A stretch of DNA of 64,000 bases from Kitasatospora sp. GAS204B (lineage in GTDB: Bacteria; Actinomycetota; Actinomycetes; Streptomycetales; Streptomycetaceae): the NCBI RefSeq assembly GCF_029892155.1, contig NZ_JARZAG010000021.1:1-64000 (forward strand). The letters run 5' to 3'. Positions 8,523 to 17,028 of the stretch are shown piece by piece; the first letter of the stretch is position 1; the number at the start of each line of letters is the position of its first letter. A program made the position numbers and the translations under genes. The notes beneath the pieces are model-generated. The model saw nothing but the letters and a program-made list of their open reading frames with translations, did not search any database and was not told the origin of the DNA.

Positions 8523-10831
8523 CCGCGCAGCACAAGCCGACGCCGATGCCGACGCGGAGGCGGACGCCCGCGCCCACGCCGACGCGCAGGAAGCAGAAGC
8601 CGAAGAAGCAGAAGGCCGTCCGCACCCCCACCATCCTTCAGATGGAAGCCGTGGAGTGCGGCGCCGCCGCGTTGGCCATGGTGCTCGGTCATCACGGCCG
8701 GCACGTCCCCCTCGAGGAACTGCGCATCGCCTGCGGGGTCTCCCGTGACGGCTCCAGGGCCAGCAACGTGCTCAAGGCGGCCCGTGGGTTCGGCCTCGAC
8801 GCCAAGGGCATGCAGATGGAGCCGAGCGCCCTGGCCCAGGTGCGGGCGCCGGCCATCCTGTTCTGGGAGTTCAACCACTTCGTCGTCTTCGACGGCATGG
8901 GACGGCGCTTCGGCCGGCGCGGTGTGCACCTCAACGACCCCGCCCGGGGCCGCCGGTTCGTCTCGCCCGAGGAGTTCGACGCCAGCTTCACCGGTGTGGT
9001 GCTGACCTTCGAACCCGGCGCCAGGTTCCGCCGAGGCGGCCGGAAGCCGGGCATCCTGCGTGCGCTGCCGGCCCGGCTGCGCGGCACCACGGGCACCTTG
9101 CTGGCCGCCCTGGCCGCCAGTTTCCTGCTGGTGGCCGTCGGTGCGGCGGCGCCGGCCGTGAGCCGGACGTACATCGACACGTTCGTGGTCGGGGGCAGCG
9201 GCCCGGGCGGCAACCAGTCCTCCCTGCTGCCGGTGCTCTTCGCCTCGATGGCCGCGCTGGTGCTGCTGACCGCCGTGCTGACGGGCCTTCAGCAGGCGAA
9301 CCTGCTGCGCGGCCGGATCATCGCGTCGACCCTGAGCAGCGCCCGCTTCCTGCGGCATCTGCTCCGGCTGCCCGTCACGTTCTTCGCCCAGCGCAACCCG
9401 GCCGAGCTCGTGCAGCGGCTGCAGTCCAACGACGCGGTGGCCGAGACGCTGGCCCGAGACCTCGCCGCCGCCGGCGTGGACGCCCTGGTCGTGGTCCTCT
9501 ACGCGGTCCTGCTGTGGACCTACGACCCGCAGTTGACCCTGATCGGGGTGGCCGTCGCGCTGCTCAACGTGGTGGCGATGCGGGTGGTGGTCCGGATCCG
9601 GGCCACCGGCACCCAGCGGCTGCTCGCGGACAGCGCCCGGCTGACCAACACCTCGTACAGCGGGCTCCAGTTGATCGAGACGATGAAGGCCACCGGGGGC
9701 GAGAACGGGTACTTCCGTCGCTGGGCGGGCCAACACGCGACCACCCTGGACGGACAGCAGCGACTCGGCGTGCCGAGCGCGGTGCTGGCCGTCGTCGCTC
9801 CCACGCTGGCGGCGCTGAACAGTGCGCTCATCCTGTTGATCGGCGGGCTTCGAGCGGTGGAGGGCCATATCTCGATCGGCCTGCTGGTGGCCTTCCAGAC
9901 GCTGATGACCAGCTTCACCGCGCCGGTCACCCGGCTGAACGGGGTGGCGGGCCGGGCCCAGGACTTCGCGGCCGACGTGTCCCGGCTCAAGGACGTCGAG
10001 AACTTCCCGGTGGACTCCCGGTATTCGGTCAACCCGCCCAGCTCGCGCAACTCGGCCAACTCGTCCAGCTCGCGAGACGCGCAGCAGGAGCCGGCCGCCG
10101 ATACCCGCAGGCTCAGGGGACACGTGACGCTGGAGGGCGTCACCTTCGGCTACAGCCCGCTGGACCAGCCGCTGCTCACCGACTTCTCCCTGTCGGTCGG
10201 GCCGGGCCGGCAGGTCGCCCTCGTCGGTGGCTCCGGGAGCGGCAAGTCCACCGTGTCCCGGTTGATTTCGGGCCTCTACAGCCCGTGGGAGGGCACGATC
10301 CGGATCGACGGAGAGCGGCTGGAGGAGATCTCCCGCGGCTCGCTCTCCGCCTCGGTCTCGTTCGTCGACCAGGACGTCTTCCTCTTCGAAGGCACCGTCC
10401 GCGACAACGTGACGCTGTGGGACCCGTCGATATCCGACGAGGCCGTCATCGCCGCCCTGAAGGACGCCGCCGTCCACGACGTGGTCTCCCGGCGACCCGG
10501 CGGCATTCACAGCCGGGTGGAGCAGGACGGCCACAACTTCTCCGGCGGCCAGCGGCAACGGCTGGAGATCGCCCGGGCTCTGGTGCGCCGGCCCAGCGTG
10601 CTGGTCCTCGACGAGGTGACCAGCGCGCTGGACGCCGAGACCGAGCAGGTGATCATCGACAACCTGCGGCGCCGTGGCTGCGCCTGCGTCCTGATCGCGC
10701 ACCGGCTGAGCACGGTGCGCGACAGCGACGAGATCGTCGTGCTGGACCACGGGACGGTCGTCGAACGCGGGCGCCACGAGGAGCTGGTGGCCGCCGGCGG
10801 CCCGTACGCCGAGCTGGTCGGGGAGCGTTGA
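8519..10831 (+). CDS. Peptidase-containing ABC transporter (C39 + TMD + NBD), NHLM-type
   Basis: The protein has 770 residues from a TTG at 8519 that shares the stop of the HlyD gene (TTGA). An ATG at 8546 and a GTG at 8417 are alternatives. After a Lys/Pro-rich tail comes a C39 peptidase with Cys47 ('MEAVECGAAALAMV'), His120 ('NHFVVF') and Asp140 ('NDPA'), so the catalytic triad is intact. Six membrane segments follow, then a nucleotide-binding domain with Walker A 'GGSGSGKST' (~571), signature 'FSGGQRQRL' (~675) and 'VLVLDEVTSAL'. Proteins of this type cut the double-glycine leader while exporting the peptide, so the precursor at 7240 is the natural substrate. Confidence 0.88.
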   Translation: MTAQHKPTPMPTRRRTPAPTPTRRKQKPKKQKAVRTPTILQMEAVECGAAALAMVLGHHGRHVPLEELRIACGVSRDGSRASNVLKAARGFGLDAKGMQMEPSALAQVRAPAILFWEFNHFVVFDGMGRRFGRRGVHLNDPARGRRFVSPEEFDASFTGVVLTFEPGARFRRGGRKPGILRALPARLRGTTGTLLAALAASFLLVAVGAAAPAVSRTYIDTFVVGGSGPGGNQSSLLPVLFASMAALVLLTAVLTGLQQANLLRGRIIASTLSSARFLRHLLRLPVTFFAQRNPAELVQRLQSNDAVAETLARDLAAAGVDALVVVLYAVLLWTYDPQLTLIGVAVALLNVVAMRVVVRIRATGTQRLLADSARLTNTSYSGLQLIETMKATGGENGYFRRWAGQHATTLDGQQRLGVPSAVLAVVAPTLAALNSALILLIGGLRAVEGHISIGLLVAFQTLMTSFTAPVTRLNGVAGRAQDFAADVSRLKDVENFPVDSRYSVNPPSSRNSANSSSSRDAQQEPAADTRRLRGHVTLEGVTFGYSPLDQPLLTDFSLSVGPGRQVALVGGSGSGKSTVSRLISGLYSPWEGTIRIDGERLEEISRGSLSASVSFVDQDVFLFEGTVRDNVTLWDPSISDEAVIAALKDAAVHDVVSRRPGGIHSRVEQDGHNFSGGQRQRLEIARALVRRPSVLVLDEVTSALDAETEQVIIDNLRRRGCACVLIAHRLSTVRDSDEIVVLDHGTVVERGRHEELVAAGGPYAELVGER

Positions 10832-10832
10832 C

Positions 10833-13823
10833 ATGACATCCGTTCACCATCCGCCGGCCACCGGCGACTTGGTGGTCGGTGCCCTGGGCGGCCTGGGCAC
10901 CCTGGTCGACTGCGCGAGCTCGCGCAGCCTGCGGCTGGAGGGGCCGCAGGTGCTCTGGCTGGTCGCGGACGGCGCGATGGACCTCTTCGCGGTCGACGCC
11001 GTCAACCAGGGCAGCTGGCACTTCCTCGGCCGGCTCGAGACGGGGGCCCTGCTGCTCGGGCCGGTCGACGGCCCGCAACACACCCTCGTCGGCCGGCCTT
11101 TGCGGGGCTGCGTGCTGCGCCGGATCGAGTTCAGGGAGCTGTTCCGGCCCGAGTACGAGTACAACTACGAGCACCAGTACCAGTCCCAACAGTACGGCGA
11201 CCAGTGGTCGCCCGACGGCGGTGAGCCGGTCCTCAGCCCGCTGGAGGACGCGTTCGCCCGCGGCATCGGACGCGGCCTGCGCGTCCTGTTCGAGATGCCC
11301 GGTCCCGGCTCCGACGCGCCGGTGGGCGGGTACGAGCCGGCCGACGAGAACATCCTCTGGATGCCGGTGGATCCCGGCAGCCTGCAGTACGGTGCCCCGA
11401 TGAGCCAGGAGGGCGCCTGGGACCTGCTCATCGACGGCGCGCTGTGGCAGCGCCTGATCAACCAGCAGTCGCGGCTGCTGCTCGCGCTGGACCGCTGGAT
11501 CGAGCAGCTGGATCGTGCGCACGAGGACCGGACCGCCGCCGGCATCAAGGCCGGTGAAGCCGTGCGCGCGCACGCGGATCAGGCGTTGCTGGCCTCGATC
11601 GACGGGCCCGACAGGTCCGGCCGGCCCGCGAAGGCCGGCAGGTCCGCGAAGGGCAGCAGGTCCGCGAAGGCCGGTAAGTCCGCCAGGTCCGCCAGGTCGG
11701 GGAGTGCCGCAGGTGACCACGGCGCGGGCGGCGAGGACGCGACCCTCGCCGTCTGCCGCCTGGTGGCCGAGGCGGCCGGGATCAAGGTCGTGGAGCCCGC
11801 GGCCGGTGCTTCGGCGGCGGGTGGTTCGGCGGCGGATGGTTCGTCGACCGGCCGGCTGAACCCGGTCGAGCGCATCGCCCTGAGCTCCCGATTCCGTACC
11901 CGGGTGGTCGCGTTGGGCGGGCGCTGGTGGCGGGAGAACACCGGCCCCCTGGTGGGCCAGCGGGCCGCCAGTGGCGCCCCGGTCGCGCTGCTGTGGCGTC
12001 GCGGCCGGTACGAGGCGGTGGAGCCGGTCACCGGCAGGCGCACCCGGATCGACGCGGCGAACGCGGACCAGTTCGAACCCCGCGCCGTCATGTTCTACCG
12101 GCCGCTGCCCGAACAGGCCCTGTCCGCCTGGCGGTTGCTCGGGTTCAGCGTTCGCGGCACCCGCGCCGACCTGCGCAACCTGATCCTGGGCGGCCTGGTC
12201 GCGGTCGGCCTCGGCACCCTGGTGCCGATCGCGACCGGACAGGTGCTCGGCGCCTACGTGCCGCAGGGCGAGAACGGCCTGATCGTCCAGACCGCACTGG
12301 CGGTCGCGGCCGCCACCCTCGTCTCCGCCGCCTTCATGCTGCTGCAGAACATCTCCATCCTGCGGCTGGAGGGGCGGATCGAGGCCACGCTCCAACCGGC
12401 CGTCTGGGACCGGCTGTTGCGCCTGCCGACCAGGTTCTTCGCCGAGCGCTCCACCGGCGAGCTGGCCGGCGCGGCGATGGGCATCAGCGCGATCCGCCGC
12501 GTGCTGTCCGGCATCACGTCGGTGACCGTGCAGGCCGGCACGGTCGGGGCGGTGAACCTCGTTCTGCTGCTCTGCTACAGCCCGCTGCTGGCGCTGGCGG
12601 CGATCGCCCTGCTGATCGTCATCGCCTCGCTCTTCCTGGGCCTGGGCATGTGGCAGCTCCGCTGGCAGCGCCGGTTGATCAAACTCAACCACAAGCTCAA
12701 CAACCAGGCCTTCCAGACGCTCCGCGGCCTGCCCAAGCTGCGGGTCGCCGCGGCGGAGAGCTTCGCCTACGCCGCCTGGGCAAGGGAGTTCGCCCGCAGC
12801 CGCGAGTTGCAGCAGCGGGTCGGCCGGATCAAGAACCTGATCACGGTGCTCAACGCGGTCTATCTGCCGCTCTGCACGCTCCTCATGTTCGTGCTGCTCG
12901 CGGGCCCGGCCCGCGGGAGCCTGTCGGCGAGCGGCTTCCTGACCTTCAACACCGCGGTGACGATGATGTTGACCTCGGCGACGCAGCTCACCGGCGCGCT
13001 CATCTCGGCCGCCGCCGTCCTGCCGATGTTCGAGCAGATCAAGCCGGTGCTCCAGGAGCTTCCGGAGGTCCGCGGTGGTAGTGCCCAACCCGGCACGCTG
13101 GCCGGCGGGATCGAGGTGCGGCAGCTCTCCTTCCGGTACGCCGAGGACGGGCCGCTGGTTCTCGACAACGTGTCGTTCCAGGTCCAGCCAGGAGAGTTCG
13201 TCGCGATCGTCGGGGCCAGCGGCTGCGGCAAGTCGACCCTGCTCCGGTTGCTCATCGGCTTCGACCGACCGGCCTCGGGCAGCGTGCTCTACGACGGCCA
13301 GGACCTCGCCGCCCTCGATCAGGCGGCCGTCCGCCGGCAGTGCGGTGTCGTCCTGCAGAACGCCCAGCCGTTCACCGGCTCCATTCTGGACAGCATCTGC
13401 GGCGCCGAGCTGTTCTCGCTGGAAGAGGCCTGGGAGGCGGCCGAGATGGCCGGCCTGGCCGAGGACATCAAGCTCATGCCGATGGGCATGCACACCGTGC
13501 TCTCTGACGGCGGCGGCACCGTCTCCGGGGGACAGCGACAGCGGCTGATGATCGCGCAGGCCCTGATCCGGCGGCCACGCGTGCTCTTCTTCGACGAGGC
13601 CACCAGCGCCCTGGACAACGAGACTCAGCGCATCGTGATCGCGAGCACCCGCAAGCTGCAGGCCACCCGCATCGTCATCGCCCACCGGCTGTCCACCGTG
13701 CTGGACGCCGACCGCGTGATCGTCATGTCGGAGGGCCGGGTCATCCAGCAGGGGCCGCCGACCGAACTGCTGGCCGACCGGGGCGGCGTGTTCCACGAGC
13801 TGGTCCGCCGTCAGATCGGCTGA
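10833..13823 (+). CDS. NHLM-type ABC transporter, second permease/ATPase
   Basis: The protein has 996 residues; the ATG lies 1 nt after the previous stop, with SD ggggag upstream. The first ~350 residues are a soluble, partly beta-rich region typical of the 'ABC2' member of NHLM export systems, interrupted by a low-complexity Ser/Lys/Arg/Ala stretch (11610-11700). A membrane domain (~415-700) and an NBD follow, with Walker A 'GASGCGKST' (~793), signature 'VSGGQRQRL' (~897) and 'VLFFDEATSAL'. It has no C39 peptidase. It is expected to form a heteromeric exporter with the preceding gene. Confidence 0.85.
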   Translation: MTSVHHPPATGDLVVGALGGLGTLVDCASSRSLRLEGPQVLWLVADGAMDLFAVDAVNQGSWHFLGRLETGALLLGPVDGPQHTLVGRPLRGCVLRRIEFRELFRPEYEYNYEHQYQSQQYGDQWSPDGGEPVLSPLEDAFARGIGRGLRVLFEMPGPGSDAPVGGYEPADENILWMPVDPGSLQYGAPMSQEGAWDLLIDGALWQRLINQQSRLLLALDRWIEQLDRAHEDRTAAGIKAGEAVRAHADQALLASIDGPDRSGRPAKAGRSAKGSRSAKAGKSARSARSGSAAGDHGAGGEDATLAVCRLVAEAAGIKVVEPAAGASAAGGSAADGSSTGRLNPVERIALSSRFRTRVVALGGRWWRENTGPLVGQRAASGAPVALLWRRGRYEAVEPVTGRRTRIDAANADQFEPRAVMFYRPLPEQALSAWRLLGFSVRGTRADLRNLILGGLVAVGLGTLVPIATGQVLGAYVPQGENGLIVQTALAVAAATLVSAAFMLLQNISILRLEGRIEATLQPAVWDRLLRLPTRFFAERSTGELAGAAMGISAIRRVLSGITSVTVQAGTVGAVNLVLLLCYSPLLALAAIALLIVIASLFLGLGMWQLRWQRRLIKLNHKLNNQAFQTLRGLPKLRVAAAESFAYAAWAREFARSRELQQRVGRIKNLITVLNAVYLPLCTLLMFVLLAGPARGSLSASGFLTFNTAVTMMLTSATQLTGALISAAAVLPMFEQIKPVLQELPEVRGGSAQPGTLAGGIEVRQLSFRYAEDGPLVLDNVSFQVQPGEFVAIVGASGCGKSTLLRLLIGFDRPASGSVLYDGQDLAALDQAAVRRQCGVVLQNAQPFTGSILDSICGAELFSLEEAWEAAEMAGLAEDIKLMPMGMHTVLSDGGGTVSGGQRQRLMIAQALIRRPRVLFFDEATSALDNETQRIVIASTRKLQATRIVIAHRLSTVLDADRVIVMSEGRVIQQGPPTELLADRGGVFHELVRRQIG

Positions 13824-14001
13824 CCTGCCGCACGGTTCTCGCGGGTCAGGACGGGCAGTCCGTATCCGTACCATCAACCATGTGTCAGAACGCTCGTGCC
13901 ACACAGGTGCGTTGTGCCAACATGAGGAGGCTGTCGGGGGGCAGCGCAGGTTTTCGACCGGGTCTCACGAAGGCCCGTGCAGGTGAGTTGGGGGACAATC
14001 G

Positions 14002-15798
14002 ATGAGCGGGGGCTTACGCGGCCCGGACCGGGCCTGCCCGGTCTGCTGCAGCCCGGCGGACAGCGGCAGCCGCTGTCCGGCCTGCGCTTGGCGGCTCGAG
14101 GGCGATCACTTCCTCGGCGCACCGGTCGAGGAGGACGTCCGGTGCGAACGCGAGGCGCTGCGTGCCGCGCGCGATCAGTGGGACGCCCGAGCGACCGCCC
14201 TTGCCGCACGGGCCGCGGTGGGCGGCGTCGACGGCGAGAGCTGGGACCGCCTGCTGGCGGAGCTGGTCGCGAAGCCCGACGCGGTGCTCTGGTTCGTCGA
14301 GCTGACCGCCGAGCGGGTCGGCCTGATCAAGGCGGGCACGGACCCGAACGGCATCCCCTGGGCCGAGGAGGTCGGCGGTGCGGCCTGGGGCTCGATCGTC
14401 CCCGAATTCGCCGCCGACCCCGCCGTCCGCGCCTTCCAGCTGGCCGGTGGCATCGGCGCCGGTCCGCCGGTCGACCGTGTCGCCCTCGACCGCGGCGTTC
14501 GCCGGCTGCTGGGAACCCTGCTGCCGCCGGCGGCCGGTCAGCGGACCGTCCTGCTGTCGGAACGCCCGGACTGGCTCCTGCCGGCCCGCGCCGCGGCCGT
14601 GGTGCGGTCGCTCCGGGCGCCCGACGCGCAGGTCGGGCCCACCGCCGGCGGTACTGCGGGGGTTCGGCGACTGTTGCGGAGCGTGCCGCTGCGACGCGAC
14701 CACGAGCTGTTGCTGGCCGCCGTCGACGCGCACAGTGGTGCGGTGCGGCCGCAGACCACGACGCTCTTCCGGGCCGGCGCGCGACTGCCGCTCGGGGAGA
14801 CCGCCGCCGTGGCGCTCACCGTGTACGGCGGCCCGGACGAGGGTGCCGTGGTCACCCTGCCGGTGCTGGCCGGACACGAGGCCGACGCTGACGTCGGCAC
14901 CGGCACCCGGGCCAGCGTCGTGTCGGCGCACCGCGTCAGCTTGCCGGGGCTGCGGCCGGCCGAGCTGGTCTTCGTGCTGCACGGGCCGGGCGAAGTCGAG
15001 GTGCGGTTGCCGGACGGTACGGCGGCCGAACCGGCCGGCACCGCCGACCTCGCCGAGCTGATCGACAGCCTGCCGCGGCGGCTGCGCCGACCACCTCGCC
15101 TCGAACTCTTCCTCGCCGTCGAGCTCTCCTACGCGGCCTCACCGGACGAGGTGGTCGAGCGGCTCGGCTTCACCCGTGAACTGATCGCGGCGCTGGCGGG
15201 CCCGCAAGGCGCCGCCGCGCGCCCGGCCGTCGGTGCGGTGGGCTACTACGACCACGGCGTCCGCGAGAGCCCCTACGCGCCGCGGCACACCCTGCTGCAC
15301 ACCGTTCCGCTCGGGACGCCCGGGGTGGCGCTGGCCGCGCTCGCCGAGTGGCAGCCGAGCCGGCGCCGCCAGGACACCGCCGCCGCGCTGGAGGACGCGC
15401 TCAGGGCGGTGCGCCTGATGGCGACCCCGACCGCCGACGCCGCACCGAGCACCGAGCGCCGCGTCGTCGTCCTCGGCGGTCGGCCACCAGGGCAGCCGAC
15501 CCAGCACGGGCACGTCCCGGCCTGCCCGCTCGGCGTCGACTGGCGGACCGAGCTGGCGGCGCTGCGCACCCACGGCATCGACGTGCTGGTGCGGCGCGAC
15601 AGCCTCCCGGACCAGCCGCCGACGGACCGCGTGCGCCGTCTGCTGCAGCAGTACGGCGCACAGTCCTGGGCGGAGCTGGGCGCCGACGGATCCCTCGACC
15701 AGCGGCTCCCTCCGGCCTCGGTCGCCCGCCGCCTGCTGCCCGCCTGGCGGGCCGAAGGCCCGCCCTGTGGGCTCGCGTTGGCCCACCCTCTGCTCTGA
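14002..15798 (+). CDS. Zinc-ribbon protein of unknown function, first gene of the NTPase locus
   Basis: The protein has 598 residues, with a G-rich SD at ~13990. Residues 12-28 hold a zinc-ribbon-like Cys cluster ('CPVCC...CPAC'). The rest is mostly beta-strand and short helices, without membrane segments, and I did not recognise a catalytic motif. Residues ~480-598 show alternating strands and helices ('RVVVLGGRPPG', 'DWRTELAALRTHGIDVLV') that might be a divergent Rossmann or vWA-type domain. It precedes the GTPase gene by 27 bp on the same strand and probably starts that operon, 178 bp after the export cassette. Confidence 0.5.
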   Translation: MSGGLRGPDRACPVCCSPADSGSRCPACAWRLEGDHFLGAPVEEDVRCEREALRAARDQWDARATALAARAAVGGVDGESWDRLLAELVAKPDAVLWFVELTAERVGLIKAGTDPNGIPWAEEVGGAAWGSIVPEFAADPAVRAFQLAGGIGAGPPVDRVALDRGVRRLLGTLLPPAAGQRTVLLSERPDWLLPARAAAVVRSLRAPDAQVGPTAGGTAGVRRLLRSVPLRRDHELLLAAVDAHSGAVRPQTTTLFRAGARLPLGETAAVALTVYGGPDEGAVVTLPVLAGHEADADVGTGTRASVVSAHRVSLPGLRPAELVFVLHGPGEVEVRLPDGTAAEPAGTADLAELIDSLPRRLRRPPRLELFLAVELSYAASPDEVVERLGFTRELIAALAGPQGAAARPAVGAVGYYDHGVRESPYAPRHTLLHTVPLGTPGVALAALAEWQPSRRRQDTAAALEDALRAVRLMATPTADAAPSTERRVVVLGGRPPGQPTQHGHVPACPLGVDWRTELAALRTHGIDVLVRRDSLPDQPPTDRVRRLLQQYGAQSWAELGADGSLDQRLPPASVARRLLPAWRAEGPPCGLALAHPLL

Positions 15799-15825
15799 TC
15801 CGCAGTCCTGCCGAGGAGGCAGCCG

Positions 15826-17028
15826 ATGTCGTCCAGCAAGCCGTTCGGGACCGATCCGGACCAGCAGAAGAGCCCCGACGAGGGCACCGGCGGGCCGTCC
15901 TGGGACGGGCCCGGGTCCGGCAACTCCTCGCGTTCCCAGGGCTCGCGGGCGGCGAACCCACCGCTCGGTCCGAACGCGTCCGGGTCCTTCGGCACCGCCG
16001 TCCCAGGGGCGTCGCAGTCCATGGACGGGCACACCGGGGCGGCCACGATCCCGCGGTCCCCTCGGGACGGCGGCCAGGGCCCGGCCACCGTCCGGATCGG
16101 CCTTTGGGGCGCGCCGCGCTCGGGCAAGACCACCTTCCTCGCGTCGCTGCCGATCGCCGCCATGCAGCACGCCCGCAACGAGCGCGGCAACTGGGTCGTC
16201 AGCGGGGTCGGCAACTCAGCCGTCGACTTCCTGAACGGCAGCGTCAACCAGCTCACCGTGGAACGCGGTTTCCCCGGCGCGACGGTGGGCGTGCAGGGCA
16301 TGACCTGGTCGTTCCAGGGCGAGGTGCCAAGGCAGCTCGGCGGGATCCGCCAAGTGGGCTTCGAGCTCGACATCCACGACGTCAGCGGCGAGTCGTTCCG
16401 GCCCGAACACCCCCAGCACGCCGCCATCGTGAACCAGCTGGCCGACGCCGAGGGGCTGATCTACCTCTTCGACCCGCTACTCGACGGTGAACCGGCCACC
16501 CAGAGCGTGAGGTTCTTCCACGCGACGCTCAACGCGCTCTACTCCCGGGTGCGGGAGCAGCGCGGCCTGCTGCGGGGCCGGCTGCCGCACCAGGTCGCCG
16601 TCTGCGTGGCCAAGTTCGACGACCCGGAGCTCTTCCGGCCCTCGGTGGAGGCCGGTTGGGTGACGCAGGACGACGTCGGGGCGCGGCTGCCGCAGGTGCC
16701 CGAACACCTGAGCGCCGGCTACTTCGCCTGGCTCTGCGACACCTTCCGCGGCTCCACCACCAGACTCGTGCGGGACGCGCTGAACACCAACTTCCACCCC
16801 GACCGGATCAGCTATCACGCCATCTCCGCCATCGGCTTCCGGCTGAACGAGGCGGGGATCTTCGACTACCGGTCCTATGCCAACGTCGAACTGGTCGACG
16901 GGCAGCCGCGGATCGCCACCGTCCCGCAGCCGCTCAACGTCCTGGACCCGGTGATCGCGCTGGAGCGCAGGATCAGCGGCGACCGCGCCGGGGCCGGCGG
17001 CGGTCGCCGCCGGCTCTGGCGCCGGTGA
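15826..17028 (+). CDS. P-loop GTPase-like protein (double-GTPase / DO-GTPase type)
   Basis: The protein has 400 residues, with a strong SD gaggagg before the ATG. The first ~80 residues are disordered and Gly/Ser/Pro-rich. A P-loop 'GAPRSGKTT' lies at ~95-103, a DxxG-like 'DVSGE' at ~185, and 'VCVAKFDD' where the G4 motif NKxD would be, with Ala replacing Asn. Guanine specificity is therefore not assured. The fold and the GAP1-like neighbour point to the GTPase families found with GTPase-associated proteins in actinobacterial conflict loci. The C-terminus ends in basic residues. The stop overlaps the next start (GTGA). Confidence 0.6.
   Translation: MSSSKPFGTDPDQQKSPDEGTGGPSWDGPGSGNSSRSQGSRAANPPLGPNASGSFGTAVPGASQSMDGHTGAATIPRSPRDGGQGPATVRIGLWGAPRSGKTTFLASLPIAAMQHARNERGNWVVSGVGNSAVDFLNGSVNQLTVERGFPGATVGVQGMTWSFQGEVPRQLGGIRQVGFELDIHDVSGESFRPEHPQHAAIVNQLADAEGLIYLFDPLLDGEPATQSVRFFHATLNALYSRVREQRGLLRGRLPHQVAVCVAKFDDPELFRPSVEAGWVTQDDVGARLPQVPEHLSAGYFAWLCDTFRGSTTRLVRDALNTNFHPDRISYHAISAIGFRLNEAGIFDYRSYANVELVDGQPRIATVPQPLNVLDPVIALERRISGDRAGAGGGRRRLWRR

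Noticed and set aside
7240..13823. Lanthipeptide or thiopeptide cluster
   Set aside because: No LanM, LanB, LanKC, YcaO or radical-SAM maturase lies next to the precursor, and the product has no Cys.
8411..13904. Long minus-strand open frames opposite the export transporters (807 and 1083 codons)
   Set aside because: They are antisense shadows of the two ABC transporter genes; in such GC-rich DNA the opposite frames rarely contain stops, and they show no domain motifs.
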